This document shows positions 1-34,369 of a DNA stretch of 64,000 bases, one piece after another. The DNA lies in contig NC_092590.1 of assembly GCF_047663525.1 (NCBI RefSeq), positions 22,986,001 to 23,050,000 on the forward strand, written 5' to 3'. The notes below the pieces were generated by a model. The model was not told where the DNA came from and searched no databases. It saw only the letters and a program-made list of their open reading frames with translations. This DNA comes from Anas platyrhynchos (taxonomy: Eukaryota > Chordata > Aves > Anseriformes > Anatidae). Both the position numbers and the translations under genes were made by a program. Each line of letters begins with the position of its first letter. Positions within the stretch are counted from its first letter, which is position 1.

Positions 1-787
1 CCAGCTCAACAACCTGCAGCCCCTAAACAGGCATACACCTTGCTTTATTTTCTCACATAAAAAAAACATCAATACACAATGTCAGCAGGCAACAGGGTGA
101 ACTCTGCACTTACTCCCTCATAAAATAAGTAGCTTTTCAGCACAAACTGGTACAAGTGGTACATCCTGTATCTTTTCCTCCGAGTCATCTTTTGCACACC
201 AAATCTTTGTTCTCCACCTTGCCCTACACTTCTGCCCATTGATTTCAATGTTGTATCACCACCCAGTGTTCAATACTCACTGTATACCATAACAAGGAAA
301 CAGCTCTATCTTCACAGTTCATGAACAATCACTGTTCAGAGCTAAACATCATTTCATGGCATCAAGATAGACCCATCAAGTTCTCATGCAAAAGTCAAAC
401 AGGCACAAGCACTGCAAAAAGCATTTTGTAATGTTTTACCTCTATTCCAATGGTCCAGATACCCTTCTATTGTCTTTTTAGTTCTGGTTTGGAACAGAAG
501 GTTTAACAATTCAAAACAAAGCTAAAGGAGATGCTTCATTGTACAAAACATACTTACTCTATGCTTTCATTTTGCTGGCTCAACTTCAGTATTGATTTTT
601 TCCTAGACTAAGCTTTTTTTATTTTTACACTTTCAGCCTCTCTTTAGCATTGGCTCAGAGGATAACCTCAAGTAAAATCAGTTCAAGCCCTTTTTTGCAA
701 AAATTACATTGGTAGAATAGAAACTCATAGGTTAGACACTGCTCTGCCTGAGAGTGGTCTAGATGGAAAGGAGACAAGCACACTCAC
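1..787. other. CYP4V2 intron 2 (left edge of window)
   Basis: AT-rich sequence downstream of exon 2. I see no exon, repeat family or RNA gene in it. Confidence 0.6.
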
Positions 788-900
788 CTCCACACTATCA
801 GGATGATACAAAACAGTGACAGGCAATGGTCCTAACCAAATTTTGAACAACGGCTGTTTCCTGAAATCTTCAGCATACTTTTGTAGTTGTTTAAAAAAGC
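788..900 (-). CDS. CYP4V2: CYP4V2 coding exon 2
   Basis: Acceptor TTATTCCAG ends at 901 and donor GAG|GTGAGTG starts at 787. It completes the phase-1 codon as Gly and encodes 37 further residues ending ...HPDSVE, matching the human exon 2 region. No exon 3 could be recognised between 787 and 1. Confidence 0.85.
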
Positions 901-2703
901 CTGGAATAATAAAAAATAATAACAAAAAAGCAGGTTAGAATTTTAAAAGATTTATTTTCTGAATAAGCAAGACTTCTGCAATGGAGTTTTTTATAATATG
1001 CATTATAATTATATTTTTGCTGTAGTTTTATCTTGCTACCATGACAAAGCAGCTTATTTTGCACCTGTCAATTAGCTGTTCTGCAGGAGCACTTTTTTAT
1101 GGCTGTGCTCTTGAAGGTGCTGTATTCTAGAGAATCCCCACCACACTGTAGACAAGGCAGTTTGATTTAAGTTTTTCCAGAGCTCTGCAGCATGGGCCTG
1201 TTGCAATACAATGCTCTTTGTCATAACTTGAACCAAATTAAACTTTATCAAGACTATGCTTATACTTTGGTTTACCTGACACTAACCAAAATACTACATC
1301 AGGACATTTCTTTAGTTACTAAGTACAGCATCAAGCCTTTTCCCATCTAAGACTTGGTTCACAGATACTACACTTGTGATGCACAGACAAGCAACATAGA
1401 CCACAGTAATGGCAGAGCACAGTGCAGGGACAAGTATCACTTGAAATGTCTAGCTTCTGTTAGCTGGACTCCTGAAGAAAATAATCTATGGAGCCCTTAC
1501 ACTTATTGTTTGCCTGGAAAAAAAATAAAATTAAAATTAAAAAATATATATTTTTTTCTATTCCTGTGTGCTTAAATCTTCTCACTCTCTCTCAGCCCCA
1601 ATTATCAGTGATGGTTTGCCATTCTAGCAGAGGCCTTTAACAGCCAGCTGTTGCAGGATTAAACACCACCCTCACATTTTAAGAAACCTTACTGAAGGAT
1701 AAGTGATTGTTTAAAAGGCCATCATGGATTTAGCAATTCAAATGTCCCTATCTCTAAGGGCACAAAGTTCATAGGATCATTTATATCTGAATCATCTGAG
1801 AGATACCACAATTGCACAGTCACCAGTTGGACTTCATAGGGGTGAGATTGACAGTCCGGCCAGTTCTTGACACACTAATTTATGCTCTCATCTAGTCCAT
1901 ATCTTGCCAGTTTAGCTACACAGAAAGAGTGAAGGTTCTATCAAAGACTGAAGGCACAGCTAAGTCTGAAAATAACCTAACAACTCAGCATGCTAAAATT
2001 CCCTTGCACACTCATTGGGTGAAGAATATTGTTAAAGTCCTTTTTCCTCCCAAGTTAAAAGCTCTGTTTGGATTACAGCTAATAGCTGTGCTCAGTGTTA
2101 CAACACAGTGCTCAGTATTAGTAAACAAGTACTTCTTGTGAAGGCAGCCCAGCGCCCCTCTTTCTTGCAGAAATACAGACCACAGCATTCCCCCTCCATG
2201 TCACTAACAACTTGAAACGGGCCCCAGTCCAGCATCAGTGGTTGGAAACCACTATCAATCTGAACTTCCAACAAATCTTTAACTAATAATAAATGCCACA
2301 TTTATACAGTTCCTCTCCTCTTTCCCACAGGGCTGGCTTCTCGCTCAGTTCTCCTCTGTAGGTTGCCCATGGTCCCAGAGCAACCTATAGGCGATGGCAA
2401 ACCCTACAATCCACTCACCCACCTGAGCACCTCCTGCACCAAAACCCCTCACAGCACCAGGACCCCACAGCTGGGAGGTAAACTGCCCCTACCTTCTCCC
2501 TTTCGCTCCAACAGCAGAGCATTTCCCAGCACGGGATAGCAGGGGCTGATACCCGGGATGGGCTTCATCACCCGCCACCGCCACCAGTAGTCCAGAAGGG
2601 AGGGCAGGAAGCACATGATGACAACCGTCAAGAGCAGGGTGACGGCCCCAGCCACCCAGGGCAGCAGCTGGGTGCCCCCCGCGGTTCCCAGCATGACCTG
2701 CAT
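788..2703 (-). CDS. CYP4V2: CYP4V2, cytochrome P450 family 4 (5' part: exons 1 and 2 only)
   Basis: CYP4V2 is an ER-anchored P450 that omega-hydroxylates medium and long-chain fatty acids; human loss causes Bietti crystalline dystrophy (family knowledge). Two exons are in the window, joining 2703..2493 and 900..788: 211 + 113 bp = 108 codons with a phase-1 junction. The peptide has an N-terminal hydrophobic anchor (about residues 13-37), a Trp/Arg-rich stop-transfer segment, then the P450 proline hinge MKPIPG and a YPVLGNALLL segment. Exon 2 encodes FFKQLQKYAED and PLFKIWLGPLP, lining up with human CYP4V2. The Cys heme loop and I-helix are in exons left of position 1. I chose ATG 2703 because it gives nearly the human spacing to the hinge; in-frame ATG 2748 would add 15 residues. 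Neighbour FAM149A lies upstream in the same orientation, as in human. The identity is firm, the start less so. Confidence 0.9.
901..2492 (-). other. CYP4V2 intron 1
   Basis: GT..AG intron of about 1.6 kb between exons 1 and 2. No recognisable repeat or internal gene. Confidence 0.7.
2493..2703 (-). CDS. CYP4V2: CYP4V2 coding exon 1
   Basis: Encodes the signal-anchor and proline hinge. It ends at a good donor, AAG|GTAGGG (GT at 2492-2491), after one base of codon 71. The 5' UTR and transcription start are not determined; sequence just upstream (2704-2960) is moderately GC-rich. Confidence 0.85.
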
Positions 2704-3577
2704 GTCTGCCTTGCAGCTCCTGCTCCAAGCTTTGCTCCCCGCTGGCACGCTCGGGATCCTGCGTCAGGCCCAGCTGGCGCTGCTCGCAGCCGCTTTGCAG
2801 TGAGCAGACAGCCTGGATCCAGGCCCTAAGAGCAGGAGGCGGAGCTGATAGACAGGGCCCAGAGGCACAGCTCGGAGAGAAGGAAATAAACGATGACGTG
2901 ATAAGCAACCGCACAGAGAGGCTGCCTGCCAGCAGCTCACGACAGCAGAGCAGCCAAAGGGAACAGCGCCGCTTCCATGTCCTCAGCTGAAGAGTCACAG
3001 GAGCTTTCAGAGGCCCCACACAGTTTCTTAGAAGGAAAAGGACAAATGGCTGTCAAGAAAAAAAACTCTGCCCTGATTTGGGGAGGACAAATGTTTTCAA
3101 TAGTGCTTTCCTCCGTATGTTTTCAGATGCTCAGGGAACACAGTTTTGCTGAGCAGAACCTCTCCAGTACTCTGCAGCACAGTGTCTGAAGGCTGTGAAG
3201 TGCTTAAGATGGGGAAGCATCTTCCATGGGTAGGCAGCCCAAAGGGTTTAGACAAATCAGAGCCCATACAGACCCACGATCTAGAAGAGCCCTGCAAGAC
3301 ACACACATGCTTCTCCACTCAAATGGCTTTTGCTGATCTCTCTATTGAATGCTCAGCCACCAGCTGAAGGGTGACAGTGACGCGACTTGCAGCACCAGCA
3401 CATGTGTCACAGGCACACTGACCTGGAGGCAATGCAGGCACCCAACAGCAGGGGCTCTTCTCTGCATGCTGAGAGTCTAAGTGAACCCGGGGGAGGGGAG
3501 GCGGGGGGGCTGGAATTAGGCCAGCAAGCAACTTGCACAGTGCTTGGGTAGGAGGGGTGCATCATGAAAAGAAGCAG
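2704..3577. other. Upstream flank of CYP4V2
   Basis: Presumed 5' UTR and promoter side of CYP4V2, moderately GC-rich up to about 2960. A G-rich stretch at 3487-3515 (runs of 3 to 7 G) could form a quadruplex. The long open frames here on both strands look like chance frames in GC-rich DNA. Confidence 0.5.
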
Positions 3578-4162
3578 AGCCAGCAGGTCAAGGGAGGTGA
3601 TTCTCCCCCTCTACTCCACACTCATGATACTCCACCTGGAGCACTGCATTCAGATCCAGGGCCCCCAGCCCAAGAGGACATGGACCTGCTGGAACAGGTC
3701 CAGAGGAGGGCCATGAGAATGGTCAGAGGGATGGTGCACATCTCTTACGGAGACAGGCTGAGAGAGATGGGGATGTTCAGCCTGGAGAAGAGAAGGCTCC
3801 AGGTAGACCTTATTGCAGCCTTCTAATACATAAAGAGTGCCTACAAGAAAGATTGGGAGGGACTCTTTACTAGGGTACATAGTGATAGGACAAGGGGTAA
3901 TAGCTTTAAACTGAAAGAGGGGAGATTTACATTAGATAAAAGGAGGAAATTCTTTACTCAGAGGGCAGTGAGGCACTGGCACAGGTTGCCCAGAGAAGCT
4001 GTGGATGCCCCATCCCTGGAGGTGCTCAAGGTCTGGTTGGATGGGGCTTTGGGCAACTTGGACTGGTGGGAGGTGTCGCTGCCAAAGGGAAGTGGGGTTG
4101 GATCTAGACGTTTGTTAAGGCACGTTCCAACCCAAATGATGCTATGGTTCTGTGACTCTACA
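3578..4162 (+). mobile_element. CR1 LINE, older 3' fragment
   Basis: A 5'-truncated CR1 copy in plus orientation. It carries the C-terminal end of ORF2 (the GDSPPLL, QRRAMRMVRGM and FSLEKRRLQ stretches) and the 3' region with VRHWHRLPREAVDAPSLEV-like coding, then decays near 4160 around the TTCCAACCCAAA and TGGTTCTGTGA motifs. Frames are broken, so it is a fossil older than the copy at 4990-6340. Confidence 0.85.
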
Positions 4163-4396
4163 ACGACAAGCCCTACTGCATTTCCTACTTTTGGAAGATA
4201 TTAGCAACTCAGAGAAGAAACACAAATAAAGAAAAATCATCAGAAGCTAAGGAAGCTGATGACCTTTGGTAGAAGAATTGAGTAAGTGTTAGCACTTTGT
4301 TTCTACTGTCTCCCAGCCAGCACTTTATCATAAAAGCTGACATGCATTTTTCTTCACAGTAAACAACTGGGAATGAACTTTGCTACTATTGCATGG

Positions 4397-4429
<33 letters not shown>
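4397..4429 (+). repeat. Poly(A) tract, 33 bp
   Basis: Uninterrupted A run about 230 bp past the old CR1 fragment. No gene-derived sequence adjoins it, so I do not call it a retrocopy tail. Confidence 0.8.
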
Positions 4430-4430
<1 letters not shown>

Positions 4431-4989
4431 CAGATAAATCGTCTACTTTGTAAACACTAAAAGCAAGCTACACTGCCAACAGTATCCTCTTATCTTCAGA
4501 TGGCATCTCATGAAGGATGGTAGTGTGCAGGACTAAGTGGATCACCTTCTGCCTATGCGATCAGCTGGGTAATTATATTCTTTTCTTTACAAAAACCTTA
4601 CATTTTTTGTTTACTCTCATGGAACTGATAAGATGAAGTGGCAAATCATGATTTCTGAGTCAACAATCTGTGTTTCTGAGTGCTGATAATTTCTTGTGAA
4701 GGAAAACAAAAACAAACAAACAAACAAAACAGTGAAATAACAAAGGTACAGTGAAAAGCCACAGGAGAAGCAGTAGGGAACACAGCAGAGCAAACTTTGC
4801 AGGTAGCTGCCAGCAGCTGGCAGTGGTGATGCTGCAACAAAGAAAAGGCAGCAGATGGAACAAGATGTAAAAGATTTACCCAGAAGGAAGAAATGAGAAA
4901 TCTGGCATCCCTAAGGCCTGACCACGTTGCTGAGATTTGTAGTCATCATGAACCTTTGCTATAAGTTTCAAAGGAGGATGATCTGCAGG

Positions 4990-6340
4990 AATCACAGAAT
5001 CACAGAATCACAGAATTTCTAGGTTGGAAGAGACCTCAAGATCATCGAGTCCAACCTCTAACCTAACACTAACAGTCCCCACTAAACCATATCCCTAAGC
5101 TCTACATCTAAACGTCTTTTGAAGACTTCCAGGGATGGTGACTCCACCACCTCCCTGGGCAGCCCGTTCCAGTGCCTAACAACCCTTTCAGTAAAGAAAT
5201 TCTTCCTAACATCTAACCTAAAACTCCCCTGGCGTAACTTTAGCCCATTCCCCCTCGTCCTGTCACCAGACACATGGGAGAACAGGCCAACCCCCACCTC
5301 TCTACAGCCTCCTTTAATGTACTTATACAGAGCAATAAGGTCACCCCTGAGCCTCCTCTTCTCTAGGCTGAACAAGCCCAGCTCCTTCAGCCGCTCCTCA
5401 TAGGACTTGCTCTCCAGGCCCCTCACCAGCTTCATCGCCCTTCTTTGGACCCACTCAAGCACCTCGATGTCCTTCTTGTAGCGAGGGGCCCAAAACTGAA
5501 CACAGTACTCGAGGTGCGGCCTCACCAGAGCCGAGTACAGGGGGACGATCACCTCCCTAGCCCTGCTGGTCACAGTGTTTCTGATACAAGCCAGGATGCC
5601 GTTGGCCTTCTTGGCCACCTGAGCATACTGCTGGCTCATATTCAGCCGACTGTCCACCATCACTCCCAGGTCCTTCTCTGCCTGGCAGCTCTCCAACCAT
5701 TCCTCTCCCAGCCTGTAGTTCTGCTTGGGGTTATTGCGCCCCAGGTGCAGGACCCGGCACTTGGCCTTGTTGAACTTCATACAGTTGACCTCAGCCCATC
5801 GGTGCAGCCTATCCAGATCCTCCTGCAGAGCCTTCCTACCCTCGAGCAGATCGACACACGCACCTAGCTTGGTGTCATCTGCAAACTTACTGAGGGTGCA
5901 CTCAATGCCGTCATCCAGATCATTGATGAAGATGTTAAAGAGGACCGGCCCCAGCACCGAGCCCTGGGGGACGCCACTAGTGACTGGCCTCCAACTGGAC
6001 TTGGCTCCATTTACCACGACTCTTTGGGCCCGGCTATCCAGCCAGTTTCTAACCCAACAAAGCGTGCGCCAGTCCAAGCCAAGAGCAGCCAGTTTCTTGA
6101 GGAGAATGCTGTGGGAGACGGTGTCAAAAGCCTTGCTGAAGTCAAGGTAGACCACATCCACAGCCTTTCCCTCATCCACCCAGCGCGTCACTTTGTCGTA
6201 GAAGGAGATCAGGTTCGTCAAGCAGGACCTGCCTTCCATAAACCCATGCTGGCTGGGCCTGATCGCCTGCTTGCCCTTCAAGTGCCGCATGATGACTCCC
6301 AAGAGGATCTGCTCCATGAGCTTCCCTGGTACTGAGGTCA
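4990..6340 (-). mobile_element. Young CR1 LINE, 5'-truncated, minus orientation
   Basis: CR1 non-LTR retrotransposon copy starting inside ORF2 (near 6340) and running to the 3' end. It ends at 4990-5015 in about three copies of the ATTCTGTG octamer typical of CR1 tails. The ORF2 segment is open for 423 codons, so the copy is young. The 3' UTR after the stop at 5082 is short, as usual for CR1. Its last 300 bp are a close inverted match to the fragment at 8797-9100. Confidence 0.95.
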
Positions 6341-6353
6341 AAAAGGCACACAC
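5082..6353 (-). CDS. CR1 ORF2 fragment: reverse transcriptase and C-terminal domain
   Basis: 423 open codons; the first few precede the CR1 homology. RT motifs are readable in order: [11 protein letters not shown] (fingers), [11 protein letters not shown] (motif A with catalytic Asp), [14 protein letters not shown] (motif B), KFADDTK (motif C, the FADD form of YADD) and [11 protein letters not shown], followed by the CR1 C-terminal region [12 protein letters not shown] and [12 protein letters not shown], ending at [12 protein letters not shown] and the stop. The N-terminal endonuclease and the start of RT are missing through 5' truncation, so this copy cannot move on its own. No frameshift or stop interrupts the retained part. 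Transcription of it as an independent gene is unlikely. Confidence 0.92.
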   Translation of the reverse strand: MCAFLTSVPGKLMEQILLGVIMRHLKGKQAIRPSQHGFMEGRSCLTNLISFYDKVTRWVDEGKAVDVVYLDFSKAFDTVSHSILLKKLAALGLDWRTLCWVRNWLDSRAQRVVVNGAKSSWRPVTSGVPQGSVLGPVLFNIFINDLDDGIECTLSKFADDTKLGACVDLLEGRKALQEDLDRLHRWAEVNCMKFNKAKCRVLHLGRNNPKQNYRLGEEWLESCQAEKDLGVMVDSRLNMSQQYAQVAKKANGILACIRNTVTSRAREVIVPLYSALVRPHLEYCVQFWAPRYKKDIEVLEWVQRRAMKLVRGLESKSYEERLKELGLFSLEKRRLRGDLIALYKYIKGGCREVGVGLFSHVSGDRTRGNGLKLRQGSFRLDVRKNFFTERVVRHWNGLPREVVESPSLEVFKRRLDVELRDMV

Positions 6354-8796
6354 TTAACAGATTTTTCTACAGGATTACAGTTAACATGTGCAGCTATACT
6401 TTTTTTCACCCAGAGAATCATTTGCTCAGTGTTGTGCCTCAGCAGACACTCTACCACTTCCTGAATTTTTGCTTTCCTAAATGCACATAACAGTGCAAAT
6501 CTGCTTTCACTCAGCCTCTCACTTAAGTGAAAGTCTATTTGCCTGAGTTGACAGAAGGCATGCATCCTGTCAAGCAAATGCAGCAATCCGCAGCCACTAA
6601 TGTCACACAGGCTTCTGCTGGTCTCTTGCAGATAAGGAAATCAATGAAACTATCATTACTGACCAAAAATAAAAACCAAAAGCCTAAAGCAAAGCAAGGA
6701 TAAAGTGGATCTGGTATGACAGAACGTCAAAAGAAAAGTACACAACATATTCTACATATTCTGAAAAACTGTGGCATGTTCTATGTTCTTTACATTAGTT
6801 CTTTACTGCAGCCAAGGCATACCAGATTTTTGCCATCTCTTAAAAAAAAAAAAAAAAAAAATCAGCAGTCGGGGTAAGAAAGACAAACTAGTTGCTAACT
6901 TAGCAATCACTACAACGCATTTGCAATAGAGAACAGTTTTTCTTAGGAAGGTCTCCACTCTTTCACAACGTGCACATGATTACAACAGAACTAAAGCAGG
7001 AAACCTGAGTAGAAGGTATTCACATTGAACAACAAAAGTCACAGTGTAGTACACAACAGCCCTCACCTGCTCAAAGAAGATACCGCAGCATGCCTCCATT
7101 TGAAAACACACAGTCAATGCTGAAAGGCTCAGGAATCCCACCATCCTTGGAGAGGAATTTTAGGGCCTGATTATCAATTTACTATGGTAACTAAGAGAGG
7201 TCAGCAACCTTCTCTCTTTCACAAAGTGCCAGATGATCTCTCCACTGAGGCAGCCCCCACTTCTGCCATCATACAACCAAACAGGGACATATTCCTCTTT
7301 TCATTTATTTCACAACCTAAAATCTGGGTTGCCATTAAGTGGCATGTGATGGTAAAGGACACATTTTACCATCGTTTCCGTAGTCTTGTGCATGTTTATA
7401 CACAGGAAAGAGCACTCAGAAGAGCAAAATTACATTTCAGACACACTTTTAGAGAATACTGATTGTTGAACTTATATGAAATCTTTGACCTGTGATTTTT
7501 GAACAAAATGAATCAAATTGATGTGCAGCTCCAAAGCAAAAGCATTCTGCTTTCTCAGATAGTATACCATAATGTCAGCAGTGAATAAATAGTGTAGCCA
7601 AAGGAAAAAGCACTAAACCAGGAAAGGAATTTAAAAATGCTTTCATTTACTCAAAAGAATACAGCATTTGATGACCATTTATACAAACCAGAAATCTCAT
7701 AAAAGTACAGATATAAAATATATATATTACAAAATGTTTTTCCTTGGATTACCAATCCTTGAACATTTATTAAAAAAAAAAAAAAAAAAGTTATGAGAAA
7801 TGGCATTTGTTTCCAGATGGAAGAAACTGATTCTATTTCTACCTGCATGATTTGGGCAAATAACTCAATTTTTCTCATCCTCATTTGCAGCAGCTTTTCT
7901 ACCACATCCACGTAAACTGCTGGCTCTGATGGAAGGAGGAATCACTCACTGTGCATGCACACAATACTAATACCCAGGGACATGATCAAGGCTGTGATCT
8001 CTGGGCAGAACACAGTTCCAACCTCCTCTTTGACCTTCTCATTTGGGCCTACACAAAGTATGAAATAATGCTTTCATTAAAAAGTACATATCTTTGTGTT
8101 AAAACTTTGAAGGTGAACGCTTGGATTTAAAAAAAAAAAAAAAAAAAAGTCTAATTTTTAAAGTAGCAGACAATATTTCATAAAAAATATTAAGAAGTAA
8201 ATGTCACCATGCAGGTTCAATTATTCAGGATCTACAAATATGTTTGGCCTGACAGGGAAAACACTGCTTCCTGTAAACACAGTTTATCCCAGCAGTTCTC
8301 CAGTAAATGACACATAGAATTGTTTAAGAAACAGTTAATTAATTTCATACCAAAAGAATTAAAGGAAAAAAAGAAATTAGGGACAGACAATATTTACAAG
8401 AGATCAACTGTAATAAGCAGACAGAGTAAAAATTCAGAAATGGTAAAAATAGGAGTTAAATAGGAGATGCGTCAAACTCCTGCTTAAAAGTACAAGTTTT
8501 ATATATGACTGATGTCTGGGTGGACCAGAACATCTTTAACACTGAGAAAATATGAAAAAAAAATGTGAACAGGACTTCATGGCCTGAACATAACTTATTT
8601 GCTTCTATACGTAGAATAACAATTCCTTAAGGAAAGGCAGAAAGAGAAGGAATGCCTGAGAAGAAAGTGCAGAAACATCACCTTGACTACAAAAAGAGCA
8701 GTTACCTGAAACACTGGGATCTCAACCATTTATTTCATTTTGCTCTAATTTTTAATCTAACCTCTGGTCAGACAACTTTAGAACAAGTCAATACTG
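6341..8796. other. Intergenic between two CR1 copies
   Basis: AT-rich DNA with A tracts near 6842-6860, 7771-7789 and 8131-8148 and a short AT-rich patch near 7710-7725. No coding exon recognised. The weak open frames (for example 7184-7462) have no domain signature. Confidence 0.5.
8729..8734 (-). terminator. Distal candidate poly(A) signal of FAM149A (AATAAA)
   Basis: TTTATT on plus reads AATAAA on minus, about 500 bp past the FAM149A stop. If used, the 3' UTR would include the antisense CR1 fragment. Confidence 0.3.
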
Positions 8797-9100
8797 TAGC
8801 GAGGTGGGGGTTGGTCTGTTCTCCCACGTGCCTGGTGACAGGACGAGGGGGAATGGGCTAAAGTTGCGCCAGGGGAGTTTTAGGTTGGATGTTAGGAAGA
8901 ACTTCTTTACCGAAAGGGTTGTTAGACATTGGAACAGGCTGCCCAGGGAAGTGGTGGAGTCACCATCCCTGGAGGTCTTTAGAAGACGTTTAGATGTAGA
9001 GCTTAGGGATATGGTTTAGTGGGGACTGTTAGCATTAGGTCAGAGGTTGGACTCGATGATCTTGAGGTCTCTTCCAACCTAGAAATTCTGTGATTCTGTG
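8797..9100 (+). mobile_element. Young CR1 3' fragment, plus orientation
   Basis: About 300 bp holding the last 70 or so codons of CR1 ORF2 ([29 protein letters not shown], stop at 9019) and the 3' end TTCCAACCTAGAAATTCTG with the octamer repeat ending at 9100. It is severely 5'-truncated. It lies about 135 bp past the FAM149A stop, antisense to that gene. Confidence 0.92.
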
Positions 9101-9185
9101 AATACGGGCATTCTGGATGATCACAAGGCTCCACAGAAACTGCACGTTTTTTGCCACACGAGGTACTAGTTGGCAAATTAAGCAC

Positions 9186-9191
9186 TTTAAT
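9186..9191 (-). terminator. Proximal candidate poly(A) signal of FAM149A (ATTAAA)
   Basis: The minus strand reads ATTAAA about 45 bp past the stop. Its use would give a very short 3' UTR ending before the CR1 fragment. Confidence 0.4.
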
Positions 9192-9234
9192 CTTCCATTC
9201 AGTGCAGAAGGCTTCTGTTTCTTTCTAAGCTACA

Positions 9235-31532
<22,298 letters not shown>

Positions 31533-31667
31533 GTCCCCCGCGGCGGCGGGGCCGGGCCCGGCCGGGGGACGGCGGGGCTTGGCGAGGGCCAGGATCGCGG
31601 CGGCGAGCCCGGGAGGGGAGGACGGGGCCCTGGCCGGCTTTGACCCGGTCCTGGCCCGGCCCCGGGT

Positions 31668-31683
31668 GGTTGCTAGGCCAAAC
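31668..31683. promoter_or_regulatory. RFX X-box-like site upstream of FAM149A
   Basis: GGTTGCTAGGCCAAAC, 136 bp upstream of the ATG. The left half GTTGCTAGG matches an X-box half-site; the right half is imperfect. X-boxes mark many ciliary gene promoters. Confidence 0.35.
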
Positions 31684-31759
31684 AAAGCGCAGCAGGGCTC
31701 GCACCGCCCAGCAGCGAGGTATGGAGGTCGCCGTCGAGCCTACGCGCCCCATGGCCGCG

Positions 31760-32949
31760 TGGGGGTGTAGGGCGGTGAGGGTGTAAACGCTAGGGAAAAG
31801 GTCCCTAAAGGAAGCAGAGTTTTATTCCTCACCCTGCCAAAATGTCTTTCCCCATGCCATAGTAAAACCAATCGCACTGAGCACTTAGGAGGGTAATGTG
31901 TTTGTCCTAGCTGCGTGTCCCGTTTGGGAGCTTGCAACCCTAACATATCGTGCATTAAATCTTGGCACAGAACCTATTCCGAATGTCACTAACTTGTTAA
32001 CTTCTCCCTGTCGTGCAAGAACCACAGAAATCGGCAGGTTCCACCCCAAATCTACAGACTTGAGCATTCTACCTCACTTCAATACTTTCGATATTCTTTT
32101 CAGTACCTCTGTAGTCCAAGGTAATATCTTTGATGCTACAAGTTTGATACTATTTTTCATTTATTTGATTTTCATCTCCTCAGTAAATCAGCATAGCATG
32201 GTCTGATGCTATCCACTGTCGAGAAACCAGACAGCTGATACATACTGTTAACCCTGAAAGGACTTAAAACTCTTCACCAGAAGTAAACCCATTTATTTAC
32301 TCTCAGTAATACTGAGAAACGTATGTATAGTAGAAGAGCAGAAATAGAAAACTTCCAGACAAACAAGGAAGTTTTGTACAAAAAAAAAAAATAATAAAAA
32401 TATATATGTATGTATGTATGTGTGTATATATGTCAAGTATATTGATATTTTACCATTGGTCCCGTGCTTAAATGCTTTTGTGTTTTGTTTTGTTTTGTTT
32501 TTTATCATTAATTTAATTCTCACTGTGACCCTTCATAATGTCTTCTTCTGTTGTAAATTATTTCAAACTGAATGTAAATACTAAAATAACTTTTTAGAGC
32601 ACACTGTCATACTTTTATCATTTTAAATGCTTTTCATTCGTCAGCAGTTACATTTAGTTTGTATTCTTAGCTATATTACAACAGTATCCATAACACATTT
32701 ACTCAGTTTTCCAAGACCAATTTTGGAATTTTGGGGGCATTTGGAGTAACAAGGGTGTCTTTTGAGAAATTAGACATTATGTCTTTTAACACTTTAATGG
32801 CCAGAAAATACCATTTCATCACTTAATCTGGCCTCTTGTATCGCATTTCACCTCAGCATTTATTTGTGCATTCTCTGCAATGTTACAGTATTTTTAATAT
32901 ACATGTGAATATAAACCATTTATATTGAGGTGAAATGAGAAATTCTGCT

Positions 32950-32981
<32 letters not shown>

Positions 32982-33334
32982 CATTACAGATGTAGTAAAC
33001 ATAGGTACCCTTTCACGTTAATCATTAAATAAAAGAAAGGACAATTGACATGGTGCATATCTGGCACCCCATCCTCACTGCCTTGCCTCCTCAACTTTCA
33101 TGGCCCATGCACGAAGAGAGAATTTGTCACTTAGCCTGAAAAGGACAGAAAGATGAGATGAAAGCATCACAATGGGATAATCCTATTACTGTAATTAGGG
33201 AATCATCATCTATCACTTCATCTGTAAACAAAGCCTTTTGTTTTCACTCCAGGACTTCCTGAGACAGTGAAAGCAGTCAACACTCCTTTCACTCTTCCAG
33301 TGCATGCAAAACCTGTTTCATTATATATTTCTTA
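31760..33334. other. Region between FAM149A promoter and TLR3 3' end
   Basis: AT-rich; holds a (TATG/TA)n patch at about 32398-32430 and a T tract near 32949-32971. No exon recognised. Confidence 0.5.
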
Positions 33335-33340
33335 TTTATT
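33335..33340 (-). terminator. TLR3: Candidate TLR3 poly(A) signal (AATAAA)
   Basis: First AATAAA on the minus strand past the TLR3 stop, giving a 3' UTR of about 1.0 kb. A nearer ATTAAA is at 33981-33976. Confidence 0.4.
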
Positions 33341-34369
33341 TTCTGTCATCATGGGACAAAAAAAAAAAAAAATATTAACACCCGATGTTTTTAATCTATG
33401 AATTTAACAAACCATAAGAGAAGCTGATTAAAATGTTAACTATTGAACCATCTGAAATCTATTGTCTAAAGCAGTAAAACAACATTCTTGGAATAATGGT
33501 GGTATTGAAGCTGACGAGAGAAATGCTAGGGGAACAGTAAAAATATTCCTCAGCTAATGAAAGACCAAACAAGTACTGAAAACTGAAGACAAAGTTTGAA
33601 AGTTCCTCTGAAGGAACAATTAAACATTAACAGAAATATACAAATAAATGTGTAGAGTCAATAAGTTGTGCTCAAACACTCCATAAAATTGCAAACAGTC
33701 TCAAACATGATAAACATCATTTCAGAGCACATTTCCCGCATTCTTAGCTCTCTCCAGATCAAGGTACTAGCCTGTAAATCTGTATCTTAATACTATGCAA
33801 TTGCCTACTACCCCATGCTTCTGAAAAGTACAGGAGGAGGAAGGAAGAAACAGCCAAATTAATGTATAAGAAATTACAATACAGAATTCTGTCTGGTTTG
33901 TTCCTTTTTAGTGGCTTTGACTACAGAAAAAATTTCCATGTTACTTACTGTGTTTCATATAAAAAGTTTTTCCAGTTTAATCTCTCTGAATCACCCCTTC
34001 TCTTTTGAAAACAAATAGTAGTGTCTATTCTACTTTCTGTTGCATTCTCTTTTACATACCCCTTTAAAGGAGAGAGCCCATGGCTTTTCCACATTATGTC
34101 AGATGGACATTTTCCCTAGGACTTCAGTCATTCAGAATTTTCAGAATTCAGTCATTTCAGAACTGCTTTTTGATACACAGACTGAAATGACTATCAATTG
34201 TAGTCCACTTTAAATAATGCCACCTTGGTGCAGGTGAATTGCGCTGTAGACAACTACATTTAAATTAGTGACTCTTGTATTTTTCCGGTATGACAAACTT
34301 TTTTTCATTTTTTACTGACAGCTTGCTAGTTTTCTAATGATAGAAAGCTGATAGTTTGACTATCAACAT

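Noticed and set aside
2489..3019. 176-codon minus-strand open frame overlapping CYP4V2 exon 1
   Set aside because: It is in a different frame from the recognised CYP4V2 exon, in GC-rich DNA, with Cys/Arg/Leu-rich low-complexity content and no family match.
9003..9185. Minus-strand frame containing NLPTSTSCGKKRAVSVEP as the FAM149A C terminus
   Set aside because: A better terminal exon with a proper acceptor, the right phase and a KRFQIAS ending is at 9308-9235.
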